DNA of 64,000 bases from Papaver somniferum (lineage: Eukaryota > Streptophyta > Magnoliopsida > Ranunculales > Papaveraceae): the NCBI RefSeq assembly GCF_003573695.1, contig NC_039364.1, forward strand, positions 232,989,656 through 233,053,655. Direction: 5' to 3'. Under the pieces are notes generated by a model. It did not search any database, was not told the DNA's origin, and saw only the letters and a list, made by a program, of their open reading frames with translations. The position numbers and the translations under genes were made by a program. Positions 46,317 to 57,858 of the stretch are shown piece after piece. Each line of letters begins with the position of its first letter. Position 1 is the first letter of the stretch.

Positions 46317-47989
46317 TTACAATATGTGATTTATCCCACCTAAAGAAGGATCTGGAGGTTTCATAAGAGAGGAGGATGATTCTGTTAGACTTTGTTTCAA
46401 ATTCCTTTTAGTGGAGTGAGAATCCAAATAGGAAATTTTTCTTCCCTTTATTTTTCTGAAAATATTGTTTATCGATTTTTGCATACTATGAATGGTTCTG
46501 AAAATATCTTTAGACAATGACCTAAATTTCTTATGAGATTTCCTTTTCTTCTTCTGATAATAACTTGATTTAGAAGAAGTTTTTTTAAGAACCTTTATGC
46601 AATCCACTTCTGGGAAATCCTGATTTTTGTTCAAGGTATACTCACGATTTACTATGAATTTTACCATGTCTTTCTTATTATGAGAGTGATTAGAACATGA
46701 CAAAATTACAGGAATAATATGCTGATTTGGTTTGCTAGAACATATCGAAGAGTATCGATCTTTATCTTTAAAATCACAATTGCAAAAAGTCGCATTTTTT
46801 TGTCTAAATGTTTTTAGTTGACATGCCATATTTTCAATCCTTTTAATCCAGGCTTCCTTTTCCAGTTGAAAATTTATGTTAATCAAGTAGAGATGTTTGT
46901 TCAAGAGATTGAATTTTTCTTCTGGAGAAGTTTGATTGTTTATCATGGAATAATTAGAGATGTTGGAAGAACAAGAGTGATTATCAGCAAAATAAATGAG
47001 AGAAATTTCACAGGCTTCTTTCTCAGGATAGCAGTCAAGAGTTACCATCCATGCTTTGGTTTTCTCACTCACTTCCTTATCAGGAACACCCGAAATGTGA
47101 TGATCACATTTGTAGCACATGGAATAAGTTCCATTATCATAGTTTTTGCGAACTTTCTTATCCATTTCATTGATTGAGGAAGATTTTTTTCGAGACCTTC
47201 TTTTTCTTCTCCTAAGAGTTTTCTTTAACTGTTGAACACACGGTGAAAGAGTAAAGTTAAAGCAATTCTCATCCTTCAGATCAATCAATTTTGGACACAT
47301 ACAACTTACATCAAAGGAAGCAACGGAATTACGGTTCTTTCGAAGTTTTTCTCTTTTACTAAGTTCAAGATCAAAAATATTTATCTTTCCTACCAGAGAA
47401 TTTCTGTATAGAGTATCAAGGTTGTTTCCTTCAAGGATGGCATGTTTATTAGAGTCGTATTTGGATGACAACGATTTGAGAATTTTCATCACAATGTCCT
47501 TTTCAGGAAGAGTCTTACCCAATGCACAAGATGAATTAAAAATTTCAGACACTTTATGATTAAACTCATCAAATGAATCTTCATCATCCGTACGAAAGTT
47601 ATCCCAATCAGAATAAGGTTTTGAATCTTAGCTTCCTTTTCATAGGTATTCCCTTCGAATACAGTTTCTAAGATATCCCAGGCTTCTTTAGACTTAGTGC
47701 ACATGGTCACATGGTGCTGAAGATATGGGGTAATGGCGTGTATGATAGCATTTAACCCGTCAGAATTTTGCTTCGTAGCAAGAATCTCGCCAGGTTCATA
47801 TATATTAATATCCTATGGAATAGTTACATCGCCTTCAGAAACAAATGGAGGATCATAGCCATTAACAACACATACCCATGTTTCAAAATCACGAGCTTGA
47901 AGAAAAGCACGCATAACAATTTTCCATCATAAGTAATTTGAGCCATTGAAGACTGGTGGTACGTTTACTGAGATATCACTTATGTCCAT
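46317..47989 (-). pseudogene. Copia gag (UBN2-type), with stops and one frameshift
   Basis: Begins at ATG 47989 (MDISDISVNVPPVFNGSNYL), then a stop, RAFLQARDFETWV, a second stop, and SKEAWDILETVFEGNT. The frame changes near 47600 and continues from about 47552 as an open 411-codon stretch: IFNSSCALGKTLPEKDIVMK, LKSLSSKYDSNKHAI, a basic RRRKRRSRKK run, and a damaged zinc knuckle (MCYKCDHHISG with the last Cys missing). The rest is a coiled, Lys-rich tail ending GGINHIL. UBN2 gag is the capsid precursor of plant Copia elements. The long open 3' part suggests recent decay. Confidence 0.8.
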
Positions 47990-48043
47990 AGAGTCAGATC
48001 GCTACAAATAAAGACTTATAAGGTCTTAACCGTGTTTGGATGC

Positions 48044-48055
48044 TATGATACCAAT
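48044..48055 (-). other. Primer binding site of the Copia element
   Basis: Minus strand TGGTATCATAGC, two bases after the LTR end. Initiator-Met tRNA sites in plant Copia elements read TGGTATCAGAGC, one mismatch. Confidence 0.8.
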
Positions 48056-50421
48056 TGAAAAAGCGGGGGTCTAACAACCACGCCCAATATTTCTCTTAGA
48101 AATATGTATGGACTAACTCGAATATACTTTCAAGAGAATCAACTAGATAGCTAGACTCAATCTTAAGAAAGGTATATCCAAGATTTATATCTCAATTTCT
48201 CAACTCAATATGCAATCAAACAAATAAGAATTTGTGAGCCCGATTGAATATAATAAATAACTTGGATGGTATCAAAAACCAATATCCAAGTGTCAATCAA
48301 TTTAATCAACAACCAAAGGTTGGATTTACAATTGATTGAACTTACACACAACCTGTGATATTTCAATTATATAAACAAATATAATGCGAAAAAGAAATAA
48401 CATAGACACCAGAAATTTCGTTAACGAGGAAACCGCAAATGCATAAAAACCCTGGGACCTAGTCCATATTTTAACACCATACTGTATTAAGCTGCTACAT
48501 ATACCAGCGTACTCGAAATTAACTTCGGACTGGAATGTAGTTGAGCCCTAACCAATCTTACACTGATCAAGGTACAGTCTCGTTCCTTAGGCCTCTGAAT
48601 CCCAGCAGGACTCTATGCACTTGATTCCCTTAGATGATCTCACCCACAACTAAGAGTTGCTACGACCCAGACTTGATAAACCAATCTGTCTCAAAGAGAA
48701 AAGTATATTGAATAAATAAATTTGTCTGCCACAGAAATACCTAAGAGTTTTGTTCCGTCTTTTGATAAATCAAGGTGAACAGGAACCAATTGATATACCA
48801 GACTTATATTCCCGAAGAACAACCTAGTAATATTAATCACCTCACAGTAATATTACTCGTATGCTAGTGAAACAAGATATTGTGGAATCACAAATGATGA
48901 GACGAAGATGTTTGTGACTACTTTTTATCTTGCCTATTCGGAGATTAAATCTCAAAAAATATTAGAGAAGATAGTACTCAATAAGATATAAAACAACAAG
49001 ATATGAACACGCAACTACAGAGAAACAGTTGGATCTGAATTCACAATCCCAATGAAGTCTTCAAGTCATTAACCTACAGGTTTTTAGAAAAACCTAAGGT
49101 TAAAGGAATATCGACTCTAGTCGCAACTAGTATCACACAGGAGGTGTGGGGATTAGGTTTCCCAGTTGCTAGAGTTCTTTATTATATAATCTTCAAATCA
49201 GAGTTTTCAATCAATGTTACCTTGGTAACAAAGCATTCAATATTCACCGTTAGATGAAAACCTTATTAGACTCAAGCTAATATCTTTCAACCGTTAGATC
49301 GAACTTATAGCTTGTTACACATAAATGAAAAGTGAATTCATTTAGTTATGAGTAACCCTACCTAAATGTGTACACATTGTTGGCTCAACAATAGTTAACC
49401 GAATTTAGCCATATGAACACTTTCATATCAACCTTATTCATCTTAACCATAACTAGTTCTAGAATTGTTCAATTGTTTATATTCTCATAGAAGTATACAA
49501 GATACAGTTGAAACAAAATCGATTTTGATTCACACGAATCAATTCATGAACATTATACCCACGGTTTGCAAAAGATTGTATTCATTAATATATAAATGTA
49601 TTAGTTCATGAACAAACCGATTTTAGAACATAACCTACTCAAGTATGTAAACGGGTACGCATACCTAAGTATCCGAACTAAGTTTAGGTTCGCCAGTATG
49701 TGAACGAGTACGCATACCATCCAAACTCAGTTAAATCCTGAAATTTGAAACTCACGCAAGTACGCATACCGGTATGCATACTAAGTTCTCAGACTTCCAT
49801 TAAACCAACATGTACGCATACGGGTATGCATACTATGGTTCTCGAGACTGGAATAACTTGCAACAGTTAGCATACAAGTATGCATATTGTGCTATATCCA
49901 ATCATGGTTATTTGTTCAAAACTTCCATTTCAATCATTGAAACATTCTTAGAAGACGATAATAACTGTCTCACACAAACTATTAGCTTTGAAGCAATTTT
50001 CAAGTGATCGAATGATCAGTACGAAACATTCCAAGTCTACATCAAATGACTGTTTCACACAAATCATGTAAAATGTTACCAGATGATTTTTAAAATGATC
50101 ATATTTTAACTTTCGTCAAGAATATAAGATGAACTTGGTTAAAGCGAAAGCTTACCATCACATATTTCGAGAAATATGTAAGCGAGTTAAACTCAGCTCG
50201 AAATATCAAATGTGTATAATCAAAGTCTATATATCTATACGAATTTTGCCTCAAATAGGAGATAGAGTAGATATACGTTTGAGTGATAGATGATTTCAAG
50301 TATCCACATCCTTTTATGGATGAAGTTCCACAAGATCCCCTTAGTAGTTATTCGTCTTCAATCGACGAACTCCGTGAAGTCCAATGCTCAACTACACTTT
50401 CTATCCTAATCCGAGACTTAG
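48056..50421 (-). repeat. 5' LTR of the Copia element, main part
   Basis: Starts (plus strand) TGAAAAAGCGGGGG, matching TGAAAAATCGGGGG at 41954. It is interrupted after ...CCGAGACTTAG at 50421. Confidence 0.88.
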
Positions 50422-52040
50422 TGATAGACGCATTTATGTGTCTATTTTGTTCTCGATATTCTGTATTATTAGACTCGATTAAGTACTTATTGTGTTAGTT
50501 TGTGTTTTTGTAGATGTTGTTAGAGAAATAAGCTCTTGCGGCGATTTTGGCTCGAAAAGTGATGTTTTACACCCCATGACAAAGTACTAAAGGCACCGCA
50601 GAAATGCACCGGAAGCACCGCAGAAATGCACCGGAGGAACCCAAAAAAAGTGTTAGAGACACCCCAGAAAAATTACTAAAGACACCCCCAGGGACATGTG
50701 TTATTCGGACTCCAGCAACGGATAAGGGGCGACCACTGGATAAGGGGTGTCCTTCTTCTCAAATTCAAATTTCAGGAATTGACGGGAATTTTTGTTCTTC
50801 CCTGGCAGAATTTCAATCAAGAATTTGGAGGTGTTTTAAGGAGATTAAATGGCTGAAAATTTATGGGATTACTCCTGGGACATATATAAAGCTATTGCAA
50901 GTGTTTTTGTCGATCAAATTTGGCTGGAAAACTTGTTTTAATCCACGAGTTGAAAATAGTGAGAAACGAGAATATCACGCGTCAATGGGATTATGTGGAA
51001 GATTTCGCAAGGATTAGAGCGTGTTAACAACTTATGAGCGTGTGAGAAGCATATTGGAATGACTCTGGACACACAAAAACGCGTGAAAATCATAAAACAG
51101 GGAAGAAAATATTCCCAAAAATATTTCCTTTATCACCCGAGTAAAGAAAGAATTATCTCGAGTTATGGAGAATATTTCTTGTGCATGAGAGTATATATAG
51201 GGTCCTTGGGAGTCCTAGAGTGTGTGTCTAGAGTTTGGGGTCTAGAGGAGAGCTCAGGAGGCGTGAATCAAGAGTTTTCAGAACTCTGTTGTTGCTGCTG
51301 CTGCTCGTGAAGAACAAGGAAACAACGACGGTTTCTTCATCCGTCGTAACGGTTTCTTCAAATGGTTGTAACGGTTTCTACTACTGGTTTGCAACATTTA
51401 TCTTCATTGTAACATTTACTTCATCCTCTTCTGCAACATTTAGCTTCAGATTTGCAACTTTTATCTTCATTGTAACAATTGAGAGTTGAAACAGTTGGTC
51501 TGTAACGCGCATGTGCTGTTGCAGATTTCCTGTTTCATTATATTCTCTTCTTGTAAACACTTTTTGAGCCATGAATCAATATTTTGAGTGTGTTTTCGAC
51601 ATGATGAGTTAAAACCCAACACTGGGACGATGGAGGAAGACGAATATCATACTTGGGGTAATTTTATTAATTCTTTTTAAGACTTTTGCAATAATTAAAA
51701 ATTAAAATATGATTTGAATTAATTGGTTGTAATTTAATTTGATGATATATGCTTAGCTTAGGTCTTTTGATACATCATGCTTAGAATTTACAGTCAATGT
51801 TTTGAGAATCTACCTTGGCAAAAATAGAGTCCATGTTTTTCTTGAGCTAAAATTGTCAAAGAATTAATAATTAAACCTTATGTTTTGAATTTGGTGGAAT
51901 CCTGAGTCCCAGTACCTCTCACCATTGTTAATATTATTTGTATATTTATTTTTATTAAATCTAAAAACTCTACTTTCACAAGTCTTAGAGTTCGAACCAT
52001 ATTTACCATTTAATACAACCCCACAAAAAATCATTAATCA
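50422..52040 (+). repeat. 5' LTR of the Athila-like element A
   Basis: 1,619 bp, starting TGATAGACGCATTTATGTGT and ending TCATTAATCA. It shares TTATTCGGACTC and GGATAAGGGG words with the LTR of element B (57859-59017) but is otherwise strongly diverged. It contains four copies of a CACCG/CCCCAGAAA-type word near 50590-50690 and a TTGTAACATTTA..TCTTCA repeat zone (51330-51480). Confidence 0.85.
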
Positions 52041-52043
52041 TTT

Positions 52044-52061
52044 TGGCGCCGTTGCCGGGGA
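52044..52061 (+). other. Primer binding site, tRNA-Asp type
   Basis: TGGCGCCGTTGCCGGGGA is the exact complement of the 3' end of plant tRNA-Asp(GUC) as I know it. It lies three bases after the LTR. Confidence 0.85.
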
Positions 52062-52221
52062 TTTGTGCTTAGGTAGAATTTTTAGGGTTTTTTTTTTATT
52101 ATTATTCCATTTGTTCTTTTTACGTCTCTTTGGTGTGTCTTTGTATTACAGGTTTGAAGTTGGACACTGAAGACCTTGGAATCAAAGCTTAAAGCTAAAA
52201 GAGAAAGAAAAAAGACAAAGC

Positions 52222-52333
52222 NNNNNNNNNNNNNNNNNNNNNNNNNNNNNNNNNNNNNNNNNNNNNNNNNNNNNNNNNNNNNNNNNNNNNNNNNNNNNNN
52301 NNNNNNNNNNNNNNNNNNNNNNNNNNNNNNNNN
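52222..52333. other. Assembly gap (112 N)
   Basis: Run of N in the leader of element A, in an A-rich tract. Element B has no gap at the matching place. Confidence 0.99.
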
Positions 52334-52508
52334 AAAAATAAGAGAGAAAAAAAAAAGAGAGTTTATTTATTTATTTATTTTTAATATTTTTAGAAACTGT
52401 AATTAAGATTTCATTTTTGTAATTTTTGTTTATTTCTGGACTTTGGACTTTATTAATTTTAAACCCTACGGAAGGGTTATATAAATTTTTTTTTAAATAT
52501 AAACTGTT

Positions 52509-52800
52509 TGCAGGGAAGGACGACGATTACAATATCGTCTCGGCCCCTCGGGTTCGCACACTGATACCGGAGTCAGTGGCCCGAGTCGACTTCAGCGGTT
52601 CATCGCCCGTCTGGTACGGGAAGTAAGTCTTTCGGAACACCCGCGAATCTCCTGCAAGCGAGTTTACTGTATTCCTTAAGGTGAGTATATGTTGAGGACT
52701 GAACCGGCTGCTTTAAATTCCTAGTAAAGGGCAAGAACTGGCCATATAAGATAAGGGTTCGGATTTCATCACCGTTCCCTTCTTTCCCGCCTTAGGAAAA
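52509..52800 (+). promoter_or_regulatory. Strongly conserved GC-rich leader block of element A
   Basis: Nearly identical to 62268-62553 (minus strand) of element B although the LTRs are much more diverged. It begins after TTTGCAG (acceptor-like) with GGAAGGACGACGATTACAAT, includes a short open frame (DDDYNIVSAPRVRTL) and ends near GGAAAACAAAA. It could be a packaging or dimerisation signal, or a small leader exon. Confidence 0.5.
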
Positions 52801-53210
52801 CAAAACCAAACGCGAACCTAAGCCTAAAATTTTGACTAGAAATAGACCTATATGGTAACGAGCTTAACAGAAAAGTCATTCGAAAAATATTGGTTACTCT
52901 TTTAAGCATACCTCAAAGTTCTTGATGGTTTCCGTGAGTTGAATGCGTGACTGCGCCGCCTTGTACCGGTGAGGTTTTGGGTATCAAAGCTCCACTGAGC
53001 TTCCCTCGCCTCGATTCAACTTACTTTAACTCGGATTGATTCCAGAGGGGTTTGCTTAAATTGTAACGAATTCCCTTTCGAAGGAATAGAAGCTGGTCTA
53101 GAAAACAATCTAAGTGGAGCCATCATGCTTGTTGTTTGCTAGATTTTATAGGTTTGATTTGGTCGAGTCAGCATTATTTTTGATTGTGTAGAATTCCCTT
53201 GCAATTAAGA

Positions 53211-54951
53211 ATGTCGAACTGGTATGATAGAAGCCAATACAATGAGTATCGACCTGAATTTGATTATAGACATCATCAGTTTTATGACCATGGTGGGAAT
53301 AATAGTTGGGAACACCAACCTTTTCAAGGTTATGGTTCATACCATAGTGATCCCAATTACTATCCACACATGAATTGGTCTTACGAGCAAGAAAATAAGG
53401 AGTATTATAGTTCTAGTTCCTCGTCTTTGGACAATATGATGAAAATGTTGAAAACTAGTCCCTATTATGATCCTTCCGAACCTGTTCTCCCTCTAGAATA
53501 GTCTCTCAAACAATTAACTGAGAATACAAATAAGTTTGTGTTAGAAATGAATAAACAAAATGCATCCGTGAGTGAACCTTCTATACACGACACCATAAGG
53601 AATTCATGTGAGTCGAGTCACGATAACATAAGGAAGTCATACGAGTCGATTCAAAAGATTTTGTTAGAGGACCAGGAAAGAACTGCTCAAAATAATTTCC
53701 AATACAGCGTTTCCAATAGTACTTTTGAAAATGATGATATTTATTTGCATAAACAAGATGACAAGGTTATAATTGGAAACACTAGTATAGATGAGGTTCG
53801 AACATTTTCGTATTGTAATGATGATTATGATGAGGATAGTGTTTATGAAGAATCTGAAATATGTAGGCATAGTGATCAGGAATTTGTTAATCCAAATGAG
53901 CCTTATAATGATTATATTATTTCTAGTTCAACTCCAAATAATTTTAATGATTATTCACCTATTCAAAAGGACGAGGATTTGACTAGGAATACCACCGTTT
54001 TAGACGATGTAGTATTTCATGTTGATTACGAAGCCGATAGTGGTTTAGAGGAACGAGTTTATTCCGAAAATGCTGTTTTAGAGTCTAGAGACTTAGAAAC
54101 AATAGTCTTAGACGAAGAAGATAGACCCGTAGAGATGAGTAAAGATGCACTACCTGATAATAACTTAGAAGAATCAATTGACTATTTTCAAGAATCTAAT
54201 GATCCAGAAATTAGGGAGATTGTGACTAGTCTAGCTAGAGACACTGGAAACTGTAAGTTTGGGGGTGATTATCACCTTCCTAGTGCCTTACCTTTAACTC
54301 TCAGAAAGTCCCCTAACTTAGGACTTGATATCTCTGCCTTGACCATTTTACAAGATTACCTTCATACTCGTTTTCCCGAACCTAATGATGTCCAGGAAGA
54401 AGTTCAGTCGTTAGAAACCCATCCACTGGTTGATGTGGTTTGCCCAGGATATAATCCTCAGATTGACTTTGTTTTCCCACCAAATAGTTTTCTTCCAACT
54501 GTGGGAACGTTTATATTCCAAATGTGTCGAATATTAAGTTATGAGACTAAACCTAAATTCTTTAGGAAATTAGAATCGACACATTTGCTTAAGAATGACC
54601 ACTACTCTCATTGTGGTCAATTATGTAAGTCAAATCTTATTGACTTAGAGGATCCTCAGTTATTTAGGTTATTATTGTGCGCTTCTAAGATCATATTTGA
54701 GTTTTTCCATACTTTAGGACCTAATGATTCAGATCCCACCCTATGAAGAAACGCAGCCAATGAAAATTTTCTATTTAGACCCTTTCATAGAACCTGAACC
54801 ACAATTAGATATAAATTTCTTAATCAGATAACTAGGTAAGGGCATGCTAGTCTTGTTCACTTTCTTGGTTCATTGCAGTTTCCTTTGGTCAGCTCTTTTT
54901 GGTTTTGAAGACCCGCAGTTATTTCGACTGTTACTTTATGATTCGAGTTGA
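53211..54951 (+). pseudogene. Family-specific accessory protein of element A, one stop and one frameshift
   Basis: Starts MSNWYDRSQYNEYRPEFDY: an N-terminal Tyr/Asn/Gln-rich part (about 60 aa), an acidic middle (DDYDEDSVYEESE), a conserved C-terminal part (GGDYHLPSALPLTLRKSPN to FFRKLESTHLLKN), then a hydrophobic segment (LVLFTFLVHCSFLWSALFG) near the end. A TAG at 53499-53501 splits one frame, and an extra C near 54738 shifts the last 70 codons. The peptide EDPQLFRLLL occurs twice, before and after the hydrophobic segment. No known domain recognised. It could be a degenerate env-like or gag-like protein. Confidence 0.65.
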
Positions 54952-56021
54952 CTAATTCTTTCCTAAGTCTGGATGAAGACTTTAAACTTAGCACTTATTG
55001 GGAGGTAACCCAATCTCATGCAACACGGTAATATCCTTCCTTAACTCTTTTGCTTCAAATGGTAACAGTTTCTCCTTGTTCATGCTTTTAATTTCATCTT
55101 TAGAACATTGAGGACAATATTAGATTTAAGTTTGGGGGTACGGGAGAAACTTTTAGTTGCAATTATTAAACTCCAGAGCCTAGAAATTTATGCCTATTAA
55201 GGTTTTCACTAACCAACCTAAGTGGATGGGAACATCTTGGTTATAGGAGTTGAGGAACCAATCTGATTAGATGGAAACATCTAAAGAGTCTATTCATAAA
55301 ATCACAGAGCTCAGGTGTTAGAATTAAAAAAACATGGTAGTTTCGCCATATCTCGTGATGGAAACATCGAAATAATCCTGATCACTTCTTTTTCTTTTTA
55401 ACTTTTTACCATTACTAGGGTGAAATAGAGTGACTGAGATACATCAAAAAAAAAAAAAAATTGAGACCAGACCATTAGACCAACCAGAATAAATTCAATA
55501 AAGTCAACCACTGGAACCCTTGTATATGCCAGTTGGTTGACCTAGAGCTAGGATTATCGAACACTAGTTCCCTTGTATATGCCAGTGTGTTGATATTAGT
55601 CCAGACCAGTATCTCAGTCCATTAGGATAGGTTCACCTTAGTTAACATCATCTACGTTTTCTCTACATCCATCTTCTTAATCTATCCATGTGATTGGTTG
55701 ACTCCGGGTTATGATGTCCAGAAACTATCTGAGTAGAGATCTGTCACTTTATATGAATTTTTGTATGCTTGAGTGCAAACTCGTGTACACCAATTGGAAT
55801 TTTGCATCAGGGTACTTCCTCCTATAGTCAATGATTGTATGCCAACCAAGGAGATTCTTTAGTGCCTTCCAAGGTTCTGCGTAGATAGCTAGGGTTTGGA
55901 GTATAAAGGTTTTGTGGGTACACCTCTGGTAAACCCTCCGGAGACAACACTCCGCCACTAGGGCCACCTAGGGGTTCAAATGATTTTTATTTTCTAGAAT
56001 AAATTTGCTCGGGGACTAGCA
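54952..56021 (+). other. 3' noncoding region of element A
   Basis: Contains CTTATTGGGAGGTAACCCAA (54990-55010), GAGGACAATATTAGATTTAAG then TTTGGGGGTA (55109-55142), and a block shared with element B (GGCGGAGTGTT, CCGGAGGGTTTACCAGAGG). Such motifs mark the 3' UTR of plant Athila-like elements. Confidence 0.6.
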
Positions 56022-56040
56022 AATAATAAGTTTGGGGGTA
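56022..56040 (+). other. Terminal polypurine tract of element A
   Basis: AATAATAAGTTTGGGGGTA. The last 14 bases are identical to 55129-55142, giving an internal second tract. Confidence 0.7.
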
Positions 56041-56148
56041 CTTAGGTATAAGTAGACTAGAAATAAAGACTTATAGTTTTGGCAACTAAACTTGACAAGA
56101 ATCTTGAGATAGCAACGCTTGCGAGTTCGACCGAGCAGTGCTCTAGCA
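56041..56148 (-). repeat. 5' LTR of the Copia element, remaining part
   Basis: Continues the Copia LTR after the insertion (GTATAAGTAGACTAGAAAT... GACCGAGCAGTGCTCTAGCA), matching 44295-44402. Confidence 0.88.
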
Positions 56149-57293
56149 AGGGATTTAAAAATCATGTTGCAAGAGTCTCTCTATGTATAGATTTTCAAGG
56201 CTAAAGATATGGATTTTGAATTCAAGTTAAGGTTAGCTTGAGATTCAAGAAAACATATTTTCAGTTTAAATGAAATTCTTATTAGGAATTCATATAAGCA
56301 GGTGAAAATTCCTCCTTGAAATTATACATAAGAATGCACTATTTTTTAAGGTTATGGAACTGTGCATAAGAATAGTCCATAGCAGCAAGTATGCCTTTGA
56401 ACTTATAAACACTTAGCGGTGTTCATTAACACCATGGATAAACAATAATCTGTAAGCTCAAAGTGGTTATGTGAAGAAATTTGTCTTATAACTGTCTATG
56501 AGAGTTGTAGCAAAAAAAAAAAATAGTCATGTAAAACAGTTTGTGACAGTATACTAAACTGGAATTGTATAAATTTCCAAACACGACTTGCAAACCACTG
56601 GAAATTCGTGAAGTCAAGCAATAGGAGTTTGTGAACTTTTCCAGTTCGGAAAGTCTAGTCATAGAGGAACCTACCCCCATTTCCAAACTCATATGTTAAA
56701 AGGTTTGCTTGCAAATATCTACAGGCTGCAGAATTAAAACTTATACCCTGCACAAAGTAGTTCTGTTTCTCTCATGATTAAATTTGAAACATTTCTAATT
56801 CACATAAATAGTATGCATTGTTTCTTGGAATATTTAAAAATGATCAACTTAAAACAAAAATAGTTTATGAACAATGACTTGTTCTAACTAATATTGCTAA
56901 TGATATATAAACATACACTGCTTGAATCACATTTCGAGAGTTTAACTAGGACAAGCTTGAACTTGAAATTTCTTTTCTGTAATATTAAATCTACTAAAAT
57001 CATAAGAAATAATATCATAAAATAAAATATTATATGCCATGAGTAAATAGGATATGTCAATATTCACATACCTTTTTGTTGATGAAGTTCTAGCAAAAAT
57101 ACTTCGTTTGTTCTTCGGTCTTCAATCTTCGAGGTTTGTTTAGTGATGTATGATACTCAACTACTATACTCTAATCCTAGTCTGATACTTGAGTTTAGCA
57201 AACTAGAAATCAAGATATAGTTTGGTACATGTAACATTGACAACAAGCTTAAGATCACAAAACTTGCGATTTCGACCGAGCAATATTCTAACA
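56149..57293 (-). repeat. Copia-type LTR fragment, right part (continues from 41953)
   Basis: Ends TTCGACCGAGCAATATTCTAACA at 57293 (last word with substitutions), as other LTR copies do. The join across the Copia element at AGGGA restores a continuous LTR. Confidence 0.65.
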
Positions 57294-57858
57294 TGTATAT
57301 ATGTAAGTATTAGAGAGAATATAACCTAATCCTGGAGTAATAGACACGATTTCTAGCATATGTCCCTGACGTAAACTGCAGGTCATAATGTCGTGATCCT
57401 TAGCATGCATTCCCGACGTACACTACTGGTCACGTAGTTTCTGTATAGCGTAAAAACTTCCTCGAAAGATTTATGAACCATAACAATCATGGTTTCATCT
57501 TTTCTTGGAGAGATGCAACTGACCCTGATATCGTGATCCTTAGCATACATCCCCACGGATACTGTTGGCCACGCAACTGGCCCTGATGTCGTGATCCTAG
57601 CATACATCCTCGCGGACACGTGGTCTCTATAAAAACATCTCCGATAAACTTATGACCTGGAGAAGTAAGTACGATTCTTCCATATTTGATAAAAAAATAT
57701 TGGCTCTTAGTACATCATCGCGAGATACACTGGTCACATCTACTCTAGACCTCCACTCGACTAACTGAGGCTTCTTGAATAATTCCTAGTACATCCCCGC
57801 GAGGTACACTGCCTCAGGGCCCTTTCGACATATTTCTAGTACATCCTCGCAAGATATA
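57294..57858. repeat. Degenerate short repeat cluster
   Basis: About eight copies of a word like CTAGTACATCCCCGCGAGG followed by TACACTG (near 57354, 57399, 57541, 57597, 57707, 57786 and 57836). Probably a piece of another LTR. Element B is inserted in the last copy. Confidence 0.5.

Larger units (their letters stand above)
50422..56040 (+). mobile_element. Athila-like non-autonomous element with one LTR only
   Basis: A 5' LTR (50422-52040), a tRNA-Asp PBS, a leader, one long broken ORF, a 3' noncoding region and the terminal tract AATAAGTTTGGGGGTA (56025-56040). The next base is the target duplication CTTAG (50417-50421 and 56041-56045) and then the uninterrupted rest of the Copia LTR. The related copy at 57859 has a 3' LTR directly after the same tract, so here a 3' LTR is missing. 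The PBS and the GAGGACAAT..TTTAAGTTTGGGGG motif suggest Athila affinity. No gag or pol. Confidence 0.85.
41954..56148 (-). mobile_element. Gag-only Copia retrotransposon with nested insertion
   Basis: The target duplication AGGGA is exact at 41949-41953 and 56149-56153. The LTRs are 41954-44402 and 48056-50421 plus 56041-56148. On the minus strand the 5' LTR is followed by the PBS TGGTATCATAGC (48044-48055), matching the initiator tRNA-Met type, then a gag region, a small coiled ORF, and the tract AAAGGGAGGGAT before the 3' LTR. The internal part is only about 3.65 kb and has no integrase, reverse transcriptase or RNase H. It is non-autonomous. The right LTR is split by the Athila-like insertion at 50422-56040. 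Confidence 0.9.

Noticed and set aside
53664..53982. Small overlapping Ile/Met-rich ORFs
   Set aside because: Shadows of the acidic middle of the element A protein in other frames.
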